Below are positions 1 to 9,943 of a stretch of DNA of 64,000 nt, piece by piece. Origin of the DNA: Sphingomonas sp. 7/4-4 (GTDB taxonomy: Bacteria > Pseudomonadota > Alphaproteobacteria > Sphingomonadales > Sphingomonadaceae). The notes under the pieces are model-generated. The model made no database searches. It was not told where the DNA came from and worked only from the letters and a program-made list of their open reading frames with translations. The first letter of the stretch is position 1, and each line of letters begins with the position of its first letter. The DNA lies in assembly GCF_027941955.1 (NCBI RefSeq), contig NZ_CP115960.1:310001-374000 (forward strand), given 5' to 3'. Position numbers and translations under genes: made by a program.

Positions 1-1
1 C

Positions 2-217
2 AAGCAGGGCAAGTTCTCGCGCGTGCCGGTGAAATGGGACGAGGGGACCGGCACGCTGACGATCGGGTCGCGCGCAGGCGGCTATGAGGGGATGCCGGGC
101 AAGCGTGCGATATCGGTGCGGTTCTACGCGCCGGGCCGTGCGGTCGCGCCGGACTTCGCGGAGTCGGCGCAAAGCTTCGTCTATGACGGCACGGCCATCA
201 CGGTGCGGCGGCCATGA
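2..217 (+). CDS. C-terminal end of a GH31-family glycosidase (partial)
   Basis: The window opens inside a gene. The last ~71 residues contain WDEGTGTLTIGSR followed by GYEGMPGKR, a pattern typical of the DUF5110 beta-sandwich that closes GH31 alpha-xylosidases and alpha-glucosidases. It ends in a normal stop (215-217). The catalytic domain lies outside the window, so the substrate cannot be judged. A GH31 enzyme would suit the glycan-use genes at 7-24 kb, but an efflux operon lies between them, so the link is only an inference. Confidence 0.6.
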   Translation, partial: KQGKFSRVPVKWDEGTGTLTIGSRAGGYEGMPGKRAISVRFYAPGRAVAPDFAESAQSFVYDGTAITVRRP

Positions 218-331
218 CGGCCGACTGGTAAAAGGGCCGCTCGCACCCCATATCGGGACCATCGCGCCGACCCTATTCGAGCAAGGCGCGGCTGAGAGAT
301 GCGTGCGCTCCCGCTCCAACGGGAGACTTAT

Positions 332-541
332 GTGTCACGCGCAATCAATATCGATGCTGATCGGGCCGACGTCATTGCCATGGCGGCGAAGCACAACGCT
401 GCGATCAGCGCGATCGAGCCCCTGCACCCGCGCGGCACGCGTGTGGTCCTGATGAACATCGATGGCGCCGAGGCGGTGGCGAAGGCATTCGGCAAGCGCG
501 TGTTGACCGGTGCCGTCACGCGTACCCGGCTTCGGCCATGA
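332..541 (+). CDS. small protein of unknown function
   Basis: This open frame gives 69 residues if started at the GTG at 332, which has a GGGAGA ribosome-binding site six bases upstream. An ATG at 299 is in frame but lacks one. The product is soluble and alpha/beta-looking, with no membrane segment, signal peptide or motif that I recognise. Its stop overlaps the start of the next gene as ATGA (538-541), so the two are probably translationally coupled. No function can be assigned. Confidence 0.45.
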   Translation: MSRAINIDADRADVIAMAAKHNAAISAIEPLHPRGTRVVLMNIDGAEAVAKAFGKRVLTGAVTRTRLRP

Positions 542-888
542 GCCCCTTCGTCGGCCCGGAATCTACCAAGCCGCGTCAGCAGCCGGGCCCGATTTCGAGC
601 CCGATCCCGGAGCGAAGCCGGCCAGATCACCGCGCAGCCTGCGCCGAGCAGGATCTGCACACCGGGAACGAAGCCTGGTTCGAGATTTACCGCGCCGAAC
701 GCGTGAAGCTCACTTCGATCCTGTTCTCCGGCGAGGACTGGCGCTGGCGTTTCTGCTCGAGCGGAGGGCTGATCATCGCCTCCGGCACCGGCTTTCGCAC
801 CGAGAACGAATGCATCGCCGCAGTCGACGCCCTGCGCAGGAGCGCGGGCACCGCACGCGTGCGCGGGACGTCAGCGCGACCTAGTTGA
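538..888 (+). CDS. DUF1508 (YegP-like) domain protein
   Basis: The 116-residue protein has a proline-rich N-terminal stretch. From about residue 47 it has a single YegP-type repeat: WFEIYRAE, then WRWRF, then GLIIASGTGFRTENECIAAV. DUF1508 repeats have this FEIY...WR(W/F)...NG.(V/I)IA.S.GY...C layout. The molecular role of the family is unknown. The start ATG overlaps the preceding stop. The gene converges with the efflux channel gene and the two overlap by eight bases at their 3' ends. Confidence 0.6.
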   Translation: MSPFVGPESTKPRQQPGPISSPIPERSRPDHRAACAEQDLHTGNEAWFEIYRAERVKLTSILFSGEDWRWRFCSSGGLIIASGTGFRTENECIAAVDALRRSAGTARVRGTSARPS

Positions 889-2316
889 CGACAGGCTCGC
901 GTCGCACCGGCTGCGGCGCGGTTTCCCAGCCGCCGCCGAGGGCGTTGAACAAGGCGACCTGTGCTTCTGCCAGCGCGGCGTTCGACTGCGCCAGCGAGGC
1001 GCGGGCGGTCGCCCGGTCGCGCTCGGCATCGATGCGCTGGAGCAAGGTGTCGCGGCCCGCAGAGAAGCGCAGCCCGGCGATGCGCGCGGCGTTGCTCGCA
1101 GCGGCCTCGGCCCGGCGAAGCGCGACGTTGCGCTCGATCTCACCCGAGTAACGCGCGAGCGCCTGCTCGACTTCGCGCAGTGCGGTGAGGACCGTGCCGT
1201 CGAACGTGGCGAGCGAACCCTCGGAGGTCGCCTCGGCCTGGCGCAGGCGCGCGCGGGCCTGGCCCATGTTCGGGAAGCTCCAGCTGATCAGCGGCCCGAG
1301 CGAGAAGTTGAACGAGTCGGATTTGGCGAGATCGCCGATATCCTGCGCGCCGAGCGAGACCGAACCGAGCAACCGGATCGAGGGATAGAGCGCGGCGGTC
1401 GCAACCCCGACGCGCGCGGTATCGGCGGCGAGCATGCGTTCCGCCTGGCGGACATCGGGTCGGCGGGCGAGCAATGCGGCGCCGTCGCCGACCGGGATCA
1501 GCCCGCTGACCTGCGGCGGCACGGTGCACTGTGCGGCATCGGCATCGGTTTCGGCCGGTGGACGGCCGGTGAGCGTGGCGAGCGCATAGAGCGCGGCGCG
1601 GCGTTCGGCCTCGAACTGCGGAACCTGCGAGCGCGCGCTCTCGGAAAGCACCATCGCCTGATCGACATCGCGCTGGGTGCCGCGCCCGGCCTCGAGCAAG
1701 CGGCGGGTGAGGCCGAGCGTCTGGTCCTGAAGCTGCGCGGTTTCGCGCGCGACCGCGGCCTGCGCCGCGAAGCTGCATGCCTGCGCATAGGTGCGTGCAG
1801 TCTCGGCGGCGATGGCTATCCGCGCGGCGTCGAGCCCGGCCTGCGCTGCGGCGACGTCGCCTCGGCCGGCTTCGATCGCGCGCGAGACCTGCCCGAAGAT
1901 ATCGACCTGATAGCCTGCGTCTAGCCCGACCTGGAAGACGTCGAACTCGGCACTCTGCACGCCCGGGATATTGGACGCGTTCGCTCCTGCCGTTGGCGGG
2001 TATAAGAGGCGCTCAGATCGGTGGTCGGCAGCCGCTGGTTGCGTGCCTCCGACAGCAAGGCGCGGGCGCGCCGCAGATTGGCCGCGGCGACACGGATGTC
2101 GGTATTGTGCGCCAGCGCGTCGACTACGAGCCGGTCGAGCGCCGGATCGCGGAACAGATGCCACCATTCGCCCTCGACGATGCCGGTCGAGACCTTGGTG
2201 ACGCCGGGATCGACGAAATTGCCGGCCGCGGTCGGCGGCGTCGCGGGGCGCTGATAGTTCGGGCCGACCGCGCAGGCCGAAAGCAGCCCGGCGGCAAGGA
2301 GAGACAGGCGCTTCAT
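881..2316 (-). CDS. RND efflux outer-membrane channel lipoprotein, NodT/OprM family (frameshift near 1984)
   Basis: TolC-like channel that carries drugs or other small molecules across the outer membrane with the pump and adaptor encoded upstream. The N-terminus MKRLSLLAAGLLSAC is a lipoprotein signal with lipobox LSAC, followed by GPNYQRP, typical of NodT-family channels. The rest has the long helices of the outer-membrane efflux domain and the hallmark RRPDVRQAE. The start overlaps the pump stop as ATGA (2313-2316). The frame changes once near 1984, between ...SASYTRQRQE and ANASNIPG; one extra base there restores about 478 residues. This is one of the few breaks not in an obvious homopolymer. 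The gene is probably functional. Confidence 0.85.
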
Positions 2317-5300
2317 GCCGTGGCCTCCGCTTCGGGCGCTTCGGGCTTCTTGCGGCTCAGTTTCGCACGTTGCCGCTCGGTCCAGCTCGCGAGCTTGCGA
2401 ACTATCACATAGAAAGCCGGGGTGAAGAGCAAGCCGAAGAAGGTCACGCCGATCATCCCGAAGAACACCGCCACGCCCAGCGCCTGGCGCAGCTCCGCCG
2501 CCGCGCCGGTCGCGATCACCAGCGGCAGCACGCCGAGGATGAACGCGATCGAGGTCATGATGATCGGCCGCATGCGCTGATGCGCCGCCTGTTCGGCCGC
2601 GGCGCGCGGCTCGAGGCCCTGATCTTCCTCACCCTGTCGCGCGAACTCGACGATCAGGATCGCGTTCTTCGCGGCGAGGCCGATCAGCACCACCAACCCG
2701 ATCTGCGTCAGGATATTATTGTCCAGTCCCATCAAATTCACGCCGAGGATCGCGGCGAGCAGGCACATCGGCACGATCAGGATAACGGCCAGCGGCAGCA
2801 CGAGGCTCTCGTACAGCGCCGCGAGCAGCAGGAAGACGAACACCACGGCGAGACCGAAGGCGATCACGCCGGTATTGCCCGCCTGGCGCTGCTCGAAGGC
2901 GATCTCGGTCCATTCGAAGCCCATGCCCTTGGGCAACGTCCTGGCGGCGAGCGCTTCCATCGAGTCGAGCGACTGGCCGGTGGAGAAACCGGGTTTGGTG
3001 TCGCCCATCAGCTCGGCGGCGGGATAGAGATTGTAACGCACCACGCGATACGGCCCGGCATCGTTCTTCAACGCCATCACCGCGCTCATCGGCACCATCT
3101 TGCCGGCAGCCGAGCGCGTCTTCAGCGTCTGGATGTCCGACGCGTCGTTGCGATAGGCCGCGTCGGCCTGCGCCGTCACGCGGAAGGTGCGGCCCAGATA
3201 GTTGAAGTCGTTGACATAGGCCGAGCCCAGATAGGAGCCGAGCGTCGAATAGATGTTCGCGACCGGCACGCCCATCCGCTCGGCGCGGTCGCGGTCGACC
3301 TCGGCGGTCAGGCGCGGGGTTCCGACGTTGAACAGCGAGAAGGCGCCGGCGACGCCCTCCGCCTGGCCTGCCCCCATCATCATCGCCATCGATGCCTGCG
3401 CCAGTGCCTGATAGCCCTGACCGCTGCGGTCCTGGATCATCATCTTGAAGCCGCCGCCGGTGCCGATGCCCGGAACGGGCGGCGGCGCGATCACCATGAT
3501 GTCGCCGCCCTTGATCCCCGCCAGCGCCGGATACAGCGCTTGCTGGATCTCGTCGGCACTCTGCTTGCGATCGGCATGCGGCTTCAGCGCGAAGAACACC
3601 ACGCCCGCATTCGGCGCGGTTGAGAAGCTCGCACCGTCGAGACCCGCGAACCCGATCGAGGTCTGGATGCCGGGCAGCTTCATCGATTCCTTGATCGTTT
3701 CGCGCACCACCGCATCGGTGCGCTGCAGCGACGATCCGGGAGGCAGCGAGACGACGCCGATCAGATAGCCCTGATCCTGCGGCGGAATGAAGCCGCTCGG
3801 CGTGGCGGCGAACCGCCAGCCCACGACGAAGATCAGCGCGATATAGACTACGCCGACGATCACCAGCATGCGCACCAGCCGCGCGGTGAGGCGGCTATAT
3901 TTGTGCGAGAGCCAGGTGAATCCGGCATTGAACTTCTTGCCTGCGCGCCCGGGCAGCCCCAGCAAGCCCGGCCGCGGCGGCTTGCCGTGCTCGGGCTTCT
4001 TCAGCACCAATGCGCACAAGGCCGGCGACAGGGTCAGCGAGACGAACGCCGAGAAGACCGTCGCCGACGCGATGGTGATCGCGAACTGCTGGTAGAATGC
4101 ACCCGAGATGCCGGGGATGAACATCGTCGGCACGAACACGCCGACGAGCACGAGCGAGATCGCGATGATCGCGCCGGACACTTCGTCCATCGTCTTGTGC
4201 GCCGCCTCGCGCGGGCCGATGTCTTCCTCTTCCATCAGGCGCTCGACATTCTCGACGACGACGATCGCGTCGTCGACGACGATGCCGATCGCAAGGACGA
4301 GGCCGAACAGCGACAGCGTGTTGAGCGAGTAGCCGAAGGCGAACAAGACCGCGAAGGCACCGACCAGCGATACCGGGATCGCGATGATCGGGATGAGCGC
4401 GGTGCGCCAGCTCTGGAGGAAGATCAGCACCACCAGCACCACGAGGATCAGCGCCTCGATCAGCGTGTGCTCGACGGCGCTGATCGATTCGGAGATGTAC
4501 TCGGTCGGATTGTAGTCGATCGAATATTTCATCCCCGCCGGGAAGCTCTGGGCGAGCGTATCGAGCTCTTTCTTCACGGCGTCGGCAGTGGCGAGCGCAT
4601 TCGATCCCGGCATCTGGAAGATGCCCATACCGACGGCGCTCTTGCCGCCGAGATAGCCGTTGAAGCTATAGTCCTGCGCGCCGAGCTCGATCCGGGCGAC
4701 GTCGCGCAGATAGGTCAGCCGGCCCTGGGTATCGCGCTTGACCACGACCTTGCCAAATTCCTCGGGCGTGCTCAGGCGGCCCTTGGCCTGGACGCCCAGC
4801 TCGAAGGCGGGGCTCGCCTTGCCGTAAGGCGGCTGGCCGACGGCGCCGGCGGCGACCTGAAGGTTCTGGCCGCGGATGGCATTGACCACTTCGTCCACGG
4901 TCATGTCGCGTGCGGCGGCGAGGCCGGGATCGATCCACACGCGCATGTTGTAGTCGCGTCCGCCGAACGCCTGCGCCTGGCCGACGCCGGGCACGCGCGC
5001 GATCCGGTCGAGCACCTGCAGCGTCACGTAGTTCGAGATATAGGGGATCTCGAGGCTGTTGTCGGGCGAGGTGAAGAACACCACCATCAGGAAGTCGGGC
5101 GAGTTCTTGTTCACCGTGATGCCCAGACGTCGCACGTCCTCGGGCAGGCGCGGCTCGGCCTGCTGCACGCGGTTCTGCACCAGCACCTGCGCCTGATCGA
5201 CATTGGTGCCCTGATTGAACGCGATCGTGATCTGCGTCTGGCCGTTGCCGGTCGACGACGAGGTCATGTAGATCATGTTCTCGACGCCGTTGATCGCCTG

Positions 5301-5504
5301 CTCGAGCGGCGCGGCGACCGTCTCGGCCAGCGTCTCCGCGCTCGCGCCCGGATAGGTGGCGGTGACCACCACGGTGGGCGGCGCGATGCTCGGATATTGC
5401 GCGATCGGCAGCGAGGGAAAGGCGATCGCGCCGACGATCACGATCAGGATCGACAGCACCGCCGCGAAGATCGGCCGCTCGATGAAGAAATGCGGGAATT
5501 TCAT
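2313..5504 (-). CDS. RND multidrug efflux permease, HAE1 (AcrB/MexB-like)
   Basis: Inner-membrane proton/drug antiporter, 1063 residues, the usual HAE1 length, with no frame break. It begins MKFPHFFIERPIFA. It has the AcrB layout: TM1, porter domain, TM2-6 (containing GIVVDDAIVVVENVER with the two adjacent Asp of the proton relay), a second porter domain and TM7-12 (containing GLAAKNAILIVEFA). An AAGGA ribosome-binding site precedes the ATG. It is the middle gene of an adaptor-pump-channel operon, 12 bases after the adaptor stop and overlapping the channel gene. Substrate specificity cannot be read from sequence. Confidence 0.95.
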   Translation of the reverse strand: MKFPHFFIERPIFAAVLSILIVIVGAIAFPSLPIAQYPSIAPPTVVVTATYPGASAETLAETVAAPLEQAINGVENMIYMTSSSTGNGQTQITIAFNQGTNVDQAQVLVQNRVQQAEPRLPEDVRRLGITVNKNSPDFLMVVFFTSPDNSLEIPYISNYVTLQVLDRIARVPGVGQAQAFGGRDYNMRVWIDPGLAAARDMTVDEVVNAIRGQNLQVAAGAVGQPPYGKASPAFELGVQAKGRLSTPEEFGKVVVKRDTQGRLTYLRDVARIELGAQDYSFNGYLGGKSAVGMGIFQMPGSNALATADAVKKELDTLAQSFPAGMKYSIDYNPTEYISESISAVEHTLIEALILVVLVVLIFLQSWRTALIPIIAIPVSLVGAFAVLFAFGYSLNTLSLFGLVLAIGIVVDDAIVVVENVERLMEEEDIGPREAAHKTMDEVSGAIIAISLVLVGVFVPTMFIPGISGAFYQQFAITIASATVFSAFVSLTLSPALCALVLKKPEHGKPPRPGLLGLPGRAGKKFNAGFTWLSHKYSRLTARLVRMLVIVGVVYIALIFVVGWRFAATPSGFIPPQDQGYLIGVVSLPPGSSLQRTDAVVRETIKESMKLPGIQTSIGFAGLDGASFSTAPNAGVVFFALKPHADRKQSADEIQQALYPALAGIKGGDIMVIAPPPVPGIGTGGGFKMMIQDRSGQGYQALAQASMAMMMGAGQAEGVAGAFSLFNVGTPRLTAEVDRDRAERMGVPVANIYSTLGSYLGSAYVNDFNYLGRTFRVTAQADAAYRNDASDIQTLKTRSAAGKMVPMSAVMALKNDAGPYRVVRYNLYPAAELMGDTKPGFSTGQSLDSMEALAARTLPKGMGFEWTEIAFEQRQAGNTGVIAFGLAVVFVFLLLAALYESLVLPLAVILIVPMCLLAAILGVNLMGLDNNILTQIGLVVLIGLAAKNAILIVEFARQGEEDQGLEPRAAAEQAAHQRMRPIIMTSIAFILGVLPLVIATGAAAELRQALGVAVFFGMIGVTFFGLLFTPAFYVIVRKLASWTERQRAKLSRKKPEAPEAEATA

Positions 5505-5516
5505 GCGGGTCGGTCC

Positions 5517-6701
5517 TTAGCGGACAGTCGCCTGGCCCGAGGCCGGCTCCTGCGTCGGAGCGGTCGGCGCGGCCTGCTTGGTCGGGTCGGCCTTGATCAC
5601 GCCCTTGACCGGCGAGACCGGCGCACCGGGCTGCAATCGGCCGACGCCGGTGATGACCACGCGGTCGGTGGGCGCGAGCCCGTCACGGACGATGCGCAGC
5701 CCTTCCACCATCGCGCCGACCTCCACCGGACGCGGCACCGCCTTGTTGTCGTTGCCGACGACATAGACGAGCCGGCGGGTCTGATCGGTGACGATCGCTT
5801 CGTCGGGGATCAGCATCGCCTTGTAGGTGCCCGAACCGAGCAGCCGCGCACGGCCGAACATGCCGGGCGTCAGGAAGCGAGTCGGATTCTGCACCACGGC
5901 ATGGGCGCGGATCGTGCCTGAATCCGGATCGACGGCGTTGTCGAGGAACTCCATCCGGCCCGTCCAGCGATACTCGCTCTCGTCGGCCAGCTGGATCTGC
6001 ACCGGGTTGGCGGTGGTGCGCGAAGAGCCACGCTCGCCACGCTGATCCTGGCGCAAATTCTTGAGATAGAAGCTCTCGGCGCCTTCGAATTCGAACCAGA
6101 TCGGGTCGAGCGACACGATGCGGGTGAGCACGGTCTGGCCGTCGGCGACCGAGTCGCCGATGCTCACCTTGCGGTCCGACATGCGGCCGCTGAACGGCGC
6201 GCGGACGGTGGTGAAGCTCAGATTGAGCTCGGCGTTGGTGATCGCGGCGCGAGCGGCGGCCAGATCAGCCGCAGCGGTGCGCTCGGCGGCGATGTTCGCC
6301 TCCAACTCCTCGGTGCTGACGGCCTGCGCGGTCGCCAGCTTGCGGCTACGCGCAGTTACCTGCCGGGCGTTCGACAATGCGGCATTGGCACGCGTCGCCT
6401 GTGCCTGTGCCTGTGCCAGCGTGGCGCGATAGGGACGGGGGTCGATCGTGAACAAGGGCGCGCCCTGGCGCACGTCCTGTCCGTCGCGGAAATGGATCGC
6501 AGTCACCACGCCGTTGACGCGCGGACGGATCTCGACGTCCTGCGGTGCGACGAAGCGGCCGGTATAGTCGTCCCAGTCGACCACCTCGCGCTGGACCGGA
6601 GTCGCGACGGTCACCTGCGGCGGGGGCGGAGCAGGCGGGGCCTGTTCTCCACCGCATCCGGCAAGCAACAACAATCCTGCTAATACGTGCGCGCGCCTCA
6701 C
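5517..6701 (-). CDS. RND efflux periplasmic adaptor (membrane fusion protein), lipoprotein
   Basis: AcrA/MexA-type adaptor that links the pump and the outer-membrane channel. I chose GTG at 6701, ten codons inside the longest frame: AGGGG lies just upstream and the product then starts with an ideal lipoprotein signal (RRAHVLAGLLLLAGC). About 394 residues contain the biotinyl-lipoyl-like halves (VEIRPRVNGVVTAIHFRDGQDV; TTVRAPFSGRMSDRKV), a coiled-coil hairpin between them, then beta-barrel and membrane-proximal domains. It is first in the efflux operon, so its upstream region carries the operon promoter. Confidence 0.9.
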   Translation of the reverse strand: MRRAHVLAGLLLLAGCGGEQAPPAPPPPQVTVATPVQREVVDWDDYTGRFVAPQDVEIRPRVNGVVTAIHFRDGQDVRQGAPLFTIDPRPYRATLAQAQAQATRANAALSNARQVTARSRKLATAQAVSTEELEANIAAERTAAADLAAARAAITNAELNLSFTTVRAPFSGRMSDRKVSIGDSVADGQTVLTRIVSLDPIWFEFEGAESFYLKNLRQDQRGERGSSRTTANPVQIQLADESEYRWTGRMEFLDNAVDPDSGTIRAHAVVQNPTRFLTPGMFGRARLLGSGTYKAMLIPDEAIVTDQTRRLVYVVGNDNKAVPRPVEVGAMVEGLRIVRDGLAPTDRVVITGVGRLQPGAPVSPVKGVIKADPTKQAAPTAPTQEPASGQATVR

Positions 6702-6762
6702 AGACGTCCCCTTTCTGCGGCGCAGCAATTAACGTTGTCAGCCCGGGTTGCAAGCAGATTCG

Positions 6763-6774
6763 TACCTATCGGTA
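6763..6774. promoter_or_regulatory. possible operator dyad upstream of the efflux operon
   Basis: TACCTATCGGTA is a near-perfect 12-base dyad (TACC...GGTA half-sites) about 62 bases upstream of the adaptor start. TetR/AcrR-type repressors of RND pumps often bind short dyads at such positions. No intact TetR-family gene is adjacent, so the link to a repressor is a guess. Confidence 0.3.
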
Positions 6775-7114
6775 GTAATTGTCTGAGATGAGCGTCCATG
6801 GCGGAAAGGTCAGGCTCGGCGAATGCACATGCAGTTTTCGCCAACACCGAAAGCGTGACTCTCGATACCATCGATTTTTCCCATTCCGACCGCGAGGAAT
6901 TGCAGCCCTCACAGCATCAGACGCCGCGGCGGCGCCAAATCCGCACGCGGCCGAAACAAATTATTTACGCCGTTTCGGTGGGGTGTTCCAATCGCCGGAA
7001 GGTACCGCCTGCGTCGCCGGCTCGTGCGCACCGACGCCTGACCCGTCGCCGGTGATTTCCAGCGAAGGCGCCCGGGCCGGTGAGGACCAAGCGTTGCCCG
7101 CCTCACGCTCGCCA

Positions 7115-7143
7115 CCCTGCGGAGAGAGCCAACTCCCGCAGGG
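7115..7143 (-). terminator. hairpin downstream of TonB receptor gene
   Basis: CCCTGCGG (7115-7122) and CCGCAGGG (7136-7143) form a perfect 8-bp stem with a 13-base loop, about 20 bases past the receptor stop. There is no T-run, so it may act with Rho or as an mRNA 3' stabiliser rather than as a classic intrinsic terminator. Confidence 0.4.
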
Positions 7144-7162
7144 CGGAGATGCGTGCCCTGCG

Positions 7163-9943
7163 CTACATGCGGAAGGACAGGCTGCCCACGAAGGTGCGTC
7201 CGTTCTTGTAGAAGGCGGAGGGCCGATCGGGCGTGCCGCTATATTGCAGATAGGTCTCGTCGAGCAGGTTCTGCGCCTGGACGCTGACCGTGACGTTGTC
7301 GGTCAGCTTGAACGCGGCCGAAGCATCGAGCTGATTGTACGGCGCGACCATTTCCTGCGAGCCGAGGCGCCCGATCGTCCGGAAATAGGAAGAGCGATAG
7401 CTATAGCTCAGGCGCGCCTGGAACGGCCCCTTCTCGAAATAGGGAATGATGTTGACGGTGTGCTTCGAAAGATAGGGGAGGTTGAGGATCTCGGTCGTGT
7501 CGAACGTCGTCGAGGTGCTGCTGTCCTGATAGGCATAGTTCGCCTGGATGCCGAACCCGCCCCAGATCTCCGCCTGCCCGTGGACGAGCACGCCGTTGAC
7601 CTTCGCCTTGCCGCCATTGACCGGCTGCGAGACGCTGTACCGGTTTTCGAGCTGACCGGTCAGCGAGTTGTAGAGCGTGACGCCCTCGCGGCGGGTGTTG
7701 ACGATGTAGTTGGAGATCTCGCGGCGATAGAGCTCGAGCGAAAGCAGCGCGCCCGGCGCCGGATAATATTCCGCCGTGACTTCGAAGTTGGTCGATTCAT
7801 ACGGCTTCAGATTGGGATTGCCGCCGCCGGCATCATAGGTGACGTCGTTCTGCGTGATCGACGCCGCCAGATCCTGGTAGCGCGGCCGGGAGATCACCTT
7901 GGCCGCCGCCCCGCGGAAGATCAGCTTCGGGCTGACTTCATAGGCGACGTTGAATGCCGGCAGGAACTTCAGATAGTCGTTCGCGGTGCTGGTCGGCACC
8001 GGGCGCGGATTGGGATCGGCCAGCGTCGGCAGCGCCAGCGCATATTGCGACAGATTCTTGGTGTAGACGAGCCGTCCGCCGATATTGCCGCGCAGCCCGC
8101 CGCTCTCGAAGTTGAACTGGACATAGCTCGCCGCGACCGTCTCCTTCACGCGGGTCGAGGCGCCCACCTTGTCCACGAGCGGCGAATTGATCGCATCGGC
8201 GAGGATGTCGATGACCGATTGCTCGGGCAGGTTCAGATACTGGGTCGCGCTACCGCTGCCGCCCGTGCCGCTGAAGACGCCGTCGGGGGTCACCAGCGTG
8301 TCGACGCCGAGCTGCGAGCCGAGGAGCGACTGCTGGAGATAGTTGTTCACACCGCGCGCATCGACGCGGTTGATATGATGCGTGAAGCGGCCGCCGATCT
8401 GCATCTGGGTGAAGAACCCGCCGACCGGAACCGTCGCGTCGAACCCGGCGAACACGTCGCTGTCGGTGGTGACGCTGTAATCGAGGCCACCAATCTGCGC
8501 GGCGTTCAGCGGCGCCCCGTTCACGATCACCGGGTTGCCCTCGATCGTCGCGGGATTATTGTTCGGGTTGGTGAAATAATTGGCCGGATTGGTGAGGTCG
8601 CCGACGAAGTTCACATCCGCCGTGGTCGGGCTGATGGAATAGCTGAACGGCAATCGGGTCTGGACGTTGAAGAGATATTCGGGGTTCCGCCCGCCCGTCG
8701 CCTTGCTCCAGCCGCCGGCGAAGGACAATTTGGCGCCGTCCTCGCCTTCCCAGTCGGCGAAGAAGTTAAGATTGTCGGTCTTGAGCTTGGTATGACGAAC
8801 GAGCGTATCGAGCTGCGCGCTCTGGCCGGTGGCGGCGCCGAAGCTGGCGTCGGTCACCACGCCGTTCGAGATGGTGGCCGATTGGAGCACGTCGCCGGTC
8901 CACGCGCCGGGGATCGTGTACATCGACTGGCTGTAATTGTTGTAATTGCCCTCGATGTGCGTGCCGTTGAGCGTCAGGGTCAGGTCGCTCGTCGGGCGCA
9001 GCTGGGCAGTGCCGGCGACGCTGACGCGTTCGCGTTGCTGCTGAAAATAGGCGTAGTTGATGCCGAACGGCGATGCCGCCTTGTCGAGATCGGCGAGCGA
9101 GCCGCCGGTGATCACTGCGGCCGGGTTCTTGAGCACGCGCTCGCCCGCGCCATTCGTCGTCATGAACGGGCTGCCGGAGCCGTCGGCATTGTCGTAGCCG
9201 AAGAACTCGACGCCCGAGCGCACGAGATTCTGCTTGTCATAGGTAGCTGCGATCAGGACGCCGAACGTCTCCGCGTCGTTCTTCCAGCTGTACAGGCCGG
9301 AGCCGCGGATGTTCCCCTTCTCCGCGCGATCATTGTACGAATAGCCGCCCGAGGCGAAGATCGAATTGGCTTCCAGTTCGAGCGGCCGGCGCGTGCGGAC
9401 GATCACGGTGCCGCCGAGGCTGCCTTCCTCGATCCGCGCCTCGGGCGATTTGTAGACCTCCAGCCGGTCGACCAGCTCGGGTGCGAGCAGCGAATAATTG
9501 AAGGTGCGGCTGCTGGGATCATTGTCGTTCCCGCCCCAATCGGCCGAGGCGAGACCGTGACCGTCGAGCAGCATGCGGTTGAGCGCGGGATCGGTGCCGA
9601 GGATCGCGACCTTCTCGCCCTCGCCGAAGCGGCGGTCGATCGAGACGCCGGGAATGTGCGACAGGGATTCGGCGACGTTGCGATCGGGGAACTTGCCGAT
9701 ATCTTCCGAGGAGATCGCATCCATCACGGCGTTCGCGTTGCGCTTGAGCTCGATCGACTGGCGAAGGCTGCTGGCATAGCCGGTGACGACGATCTCCTCG
9801 CCGGCGGCATCGGGGCCGGACTGGGCGGTGGTTTCGCTCTGCGTTGTCGTCGCGGGTGGCGTGGCGGGAGCCTGTTGTGCCTGTGCGCTCGCGGCGAAGC
9901 CGGTCAGGGCGGAGCTCAGGAGGATCGTCTGTCGCAAACGCAT
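7163..9943 (-). CDS. TonB-dependent receptor (Xanthomonas/Caulobacter type) for glycan products
   Basis: Outer-membrane active transporter, 926 residues. The ATG at 9943 follows AAGGGGA and starts a signal peptide ending AQAQ; the frame is open 56 codons further upstream but that part looks non-coding. The plug begins EEIVVTGYASSLRQSIELKRNANAV... and contains DIGKFPDRNVAESL, characteristic of the TonB-Xanth-Caul family often linked to carbohydrate uptake. The C-terminus ends LSFRM, a typical final barrel strand. The upstream region carries TTGGTATGCT and TGGTA...TACCA motifs shared in part with the second receptor. Its place beside GH20 and a GntR regulator suggests GlcNAc-containing oligosaccharides as ligand, by inference. 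Confidence 0.92.
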   Translation of the reverse strand: MRLRQTILLSSALTGFAASAQAQQAPATPPATTTQSETTAQSGPDAAGEEIVVTGYASSLRQSIELKRNANAVMDAISSEDIGKFPDRNVAESLSHIPGVSIDRRFGEGEKVAILGTDPALNRMLLDGHGLASADWGGNDNDPSSRTFNYSLLAPELVDRLEVYKSPEARIEEGSLGGTVIVRTRRPLELEANSIFASGGYSYNDRAEKGNIRGSGLYSWKNDAETFGVLIAATYDKQNLVRSGVEFFGYDNADGSGSPFMTTNGAGERVLKNPAAVITGGSLADLDKAASPFGINYAYFQQQRERVSVAGTAQLRPTSDLTLTLNGTHIEGNYNNYSQSMYTIPGAWTGDVLQSATISNGVVTDASFGAATGQSAQLDTLVRHTKLKTDNLNFFADWEGEDGAKLSFAGGWSKATGGRNPEYLFNVQTRLPFSYSISPTTADVNFVGDLTNPANYFTNPNNNPATIEGNPVIVNGAPLNAAQIGGLDYSVTTDSDVFAGFDATVPVGGFFTQMQIGGRFTHHINRVDARGVNNYLQQSLLGSQLGVDTLVTPDGVFSGTGGSGSATQYLNLPEQSVIDILADAINSPLVDKVGASTRVKETVAASYVQFNFESGGLRGNIGGRLVYTKNLSQYALALPTLADPNPRPVPTSTANDYLKFLPAFNVAYEVSPKLIFRGAAAKVISRPRYQDLAASITQNDVTYDAGGGNPNLKPYESTNFEVTAEYYPAPGALLSLELYRREISNYIVNTRREGVTLYNSLTGQLENRYSVSQPVNGGKAKVNGVLVHGQAEIWGGFGIQANYAYQDSSTSTTFDTTEILNLPYLSKHTVNIIPYFEKGPFQARLSYSYRSSYFRTIGRLGSQEMVAPYNQLDASAAFKLTDNVTVSVQAQNLLDETYLQYSGTPDRPSAFYKNGRTFVGSLSFRM

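Larger units (their letters stand above)
6729..7162. other. intergenic region between efflux operon and TonB receptor gene
   Basis: 434 bases between the start of the efflux operon and the end of the TonB receptor gene, both on the minus strand. It must hold the efflux promoter. An 85-codon plus-strand frame starting with ATG at 6798 is open, but its product is Arg/Pro-rich, looks like no family I know and has no clear ribosome-binding site, so I do not call it a gene. Apart from the dyad at 6763 and the hairpin at 7115, I see nothing. Confidence 0.5.

Noticed and set aside
3903-5921. A 672-codon plus-strand open frame
   Set aside because: Antisense to the RND pump and adaptor genes; composition is low-complexity His/Arg/Asp, as expected from GC-rich shadow frames.
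6798-7055. Small gene upstream of the efflux operon
   Set aside because: No ribosome-binding site, Arg/Pro-rich, no family resemblance, and the frame is expected by chance in GC-rich DNA.
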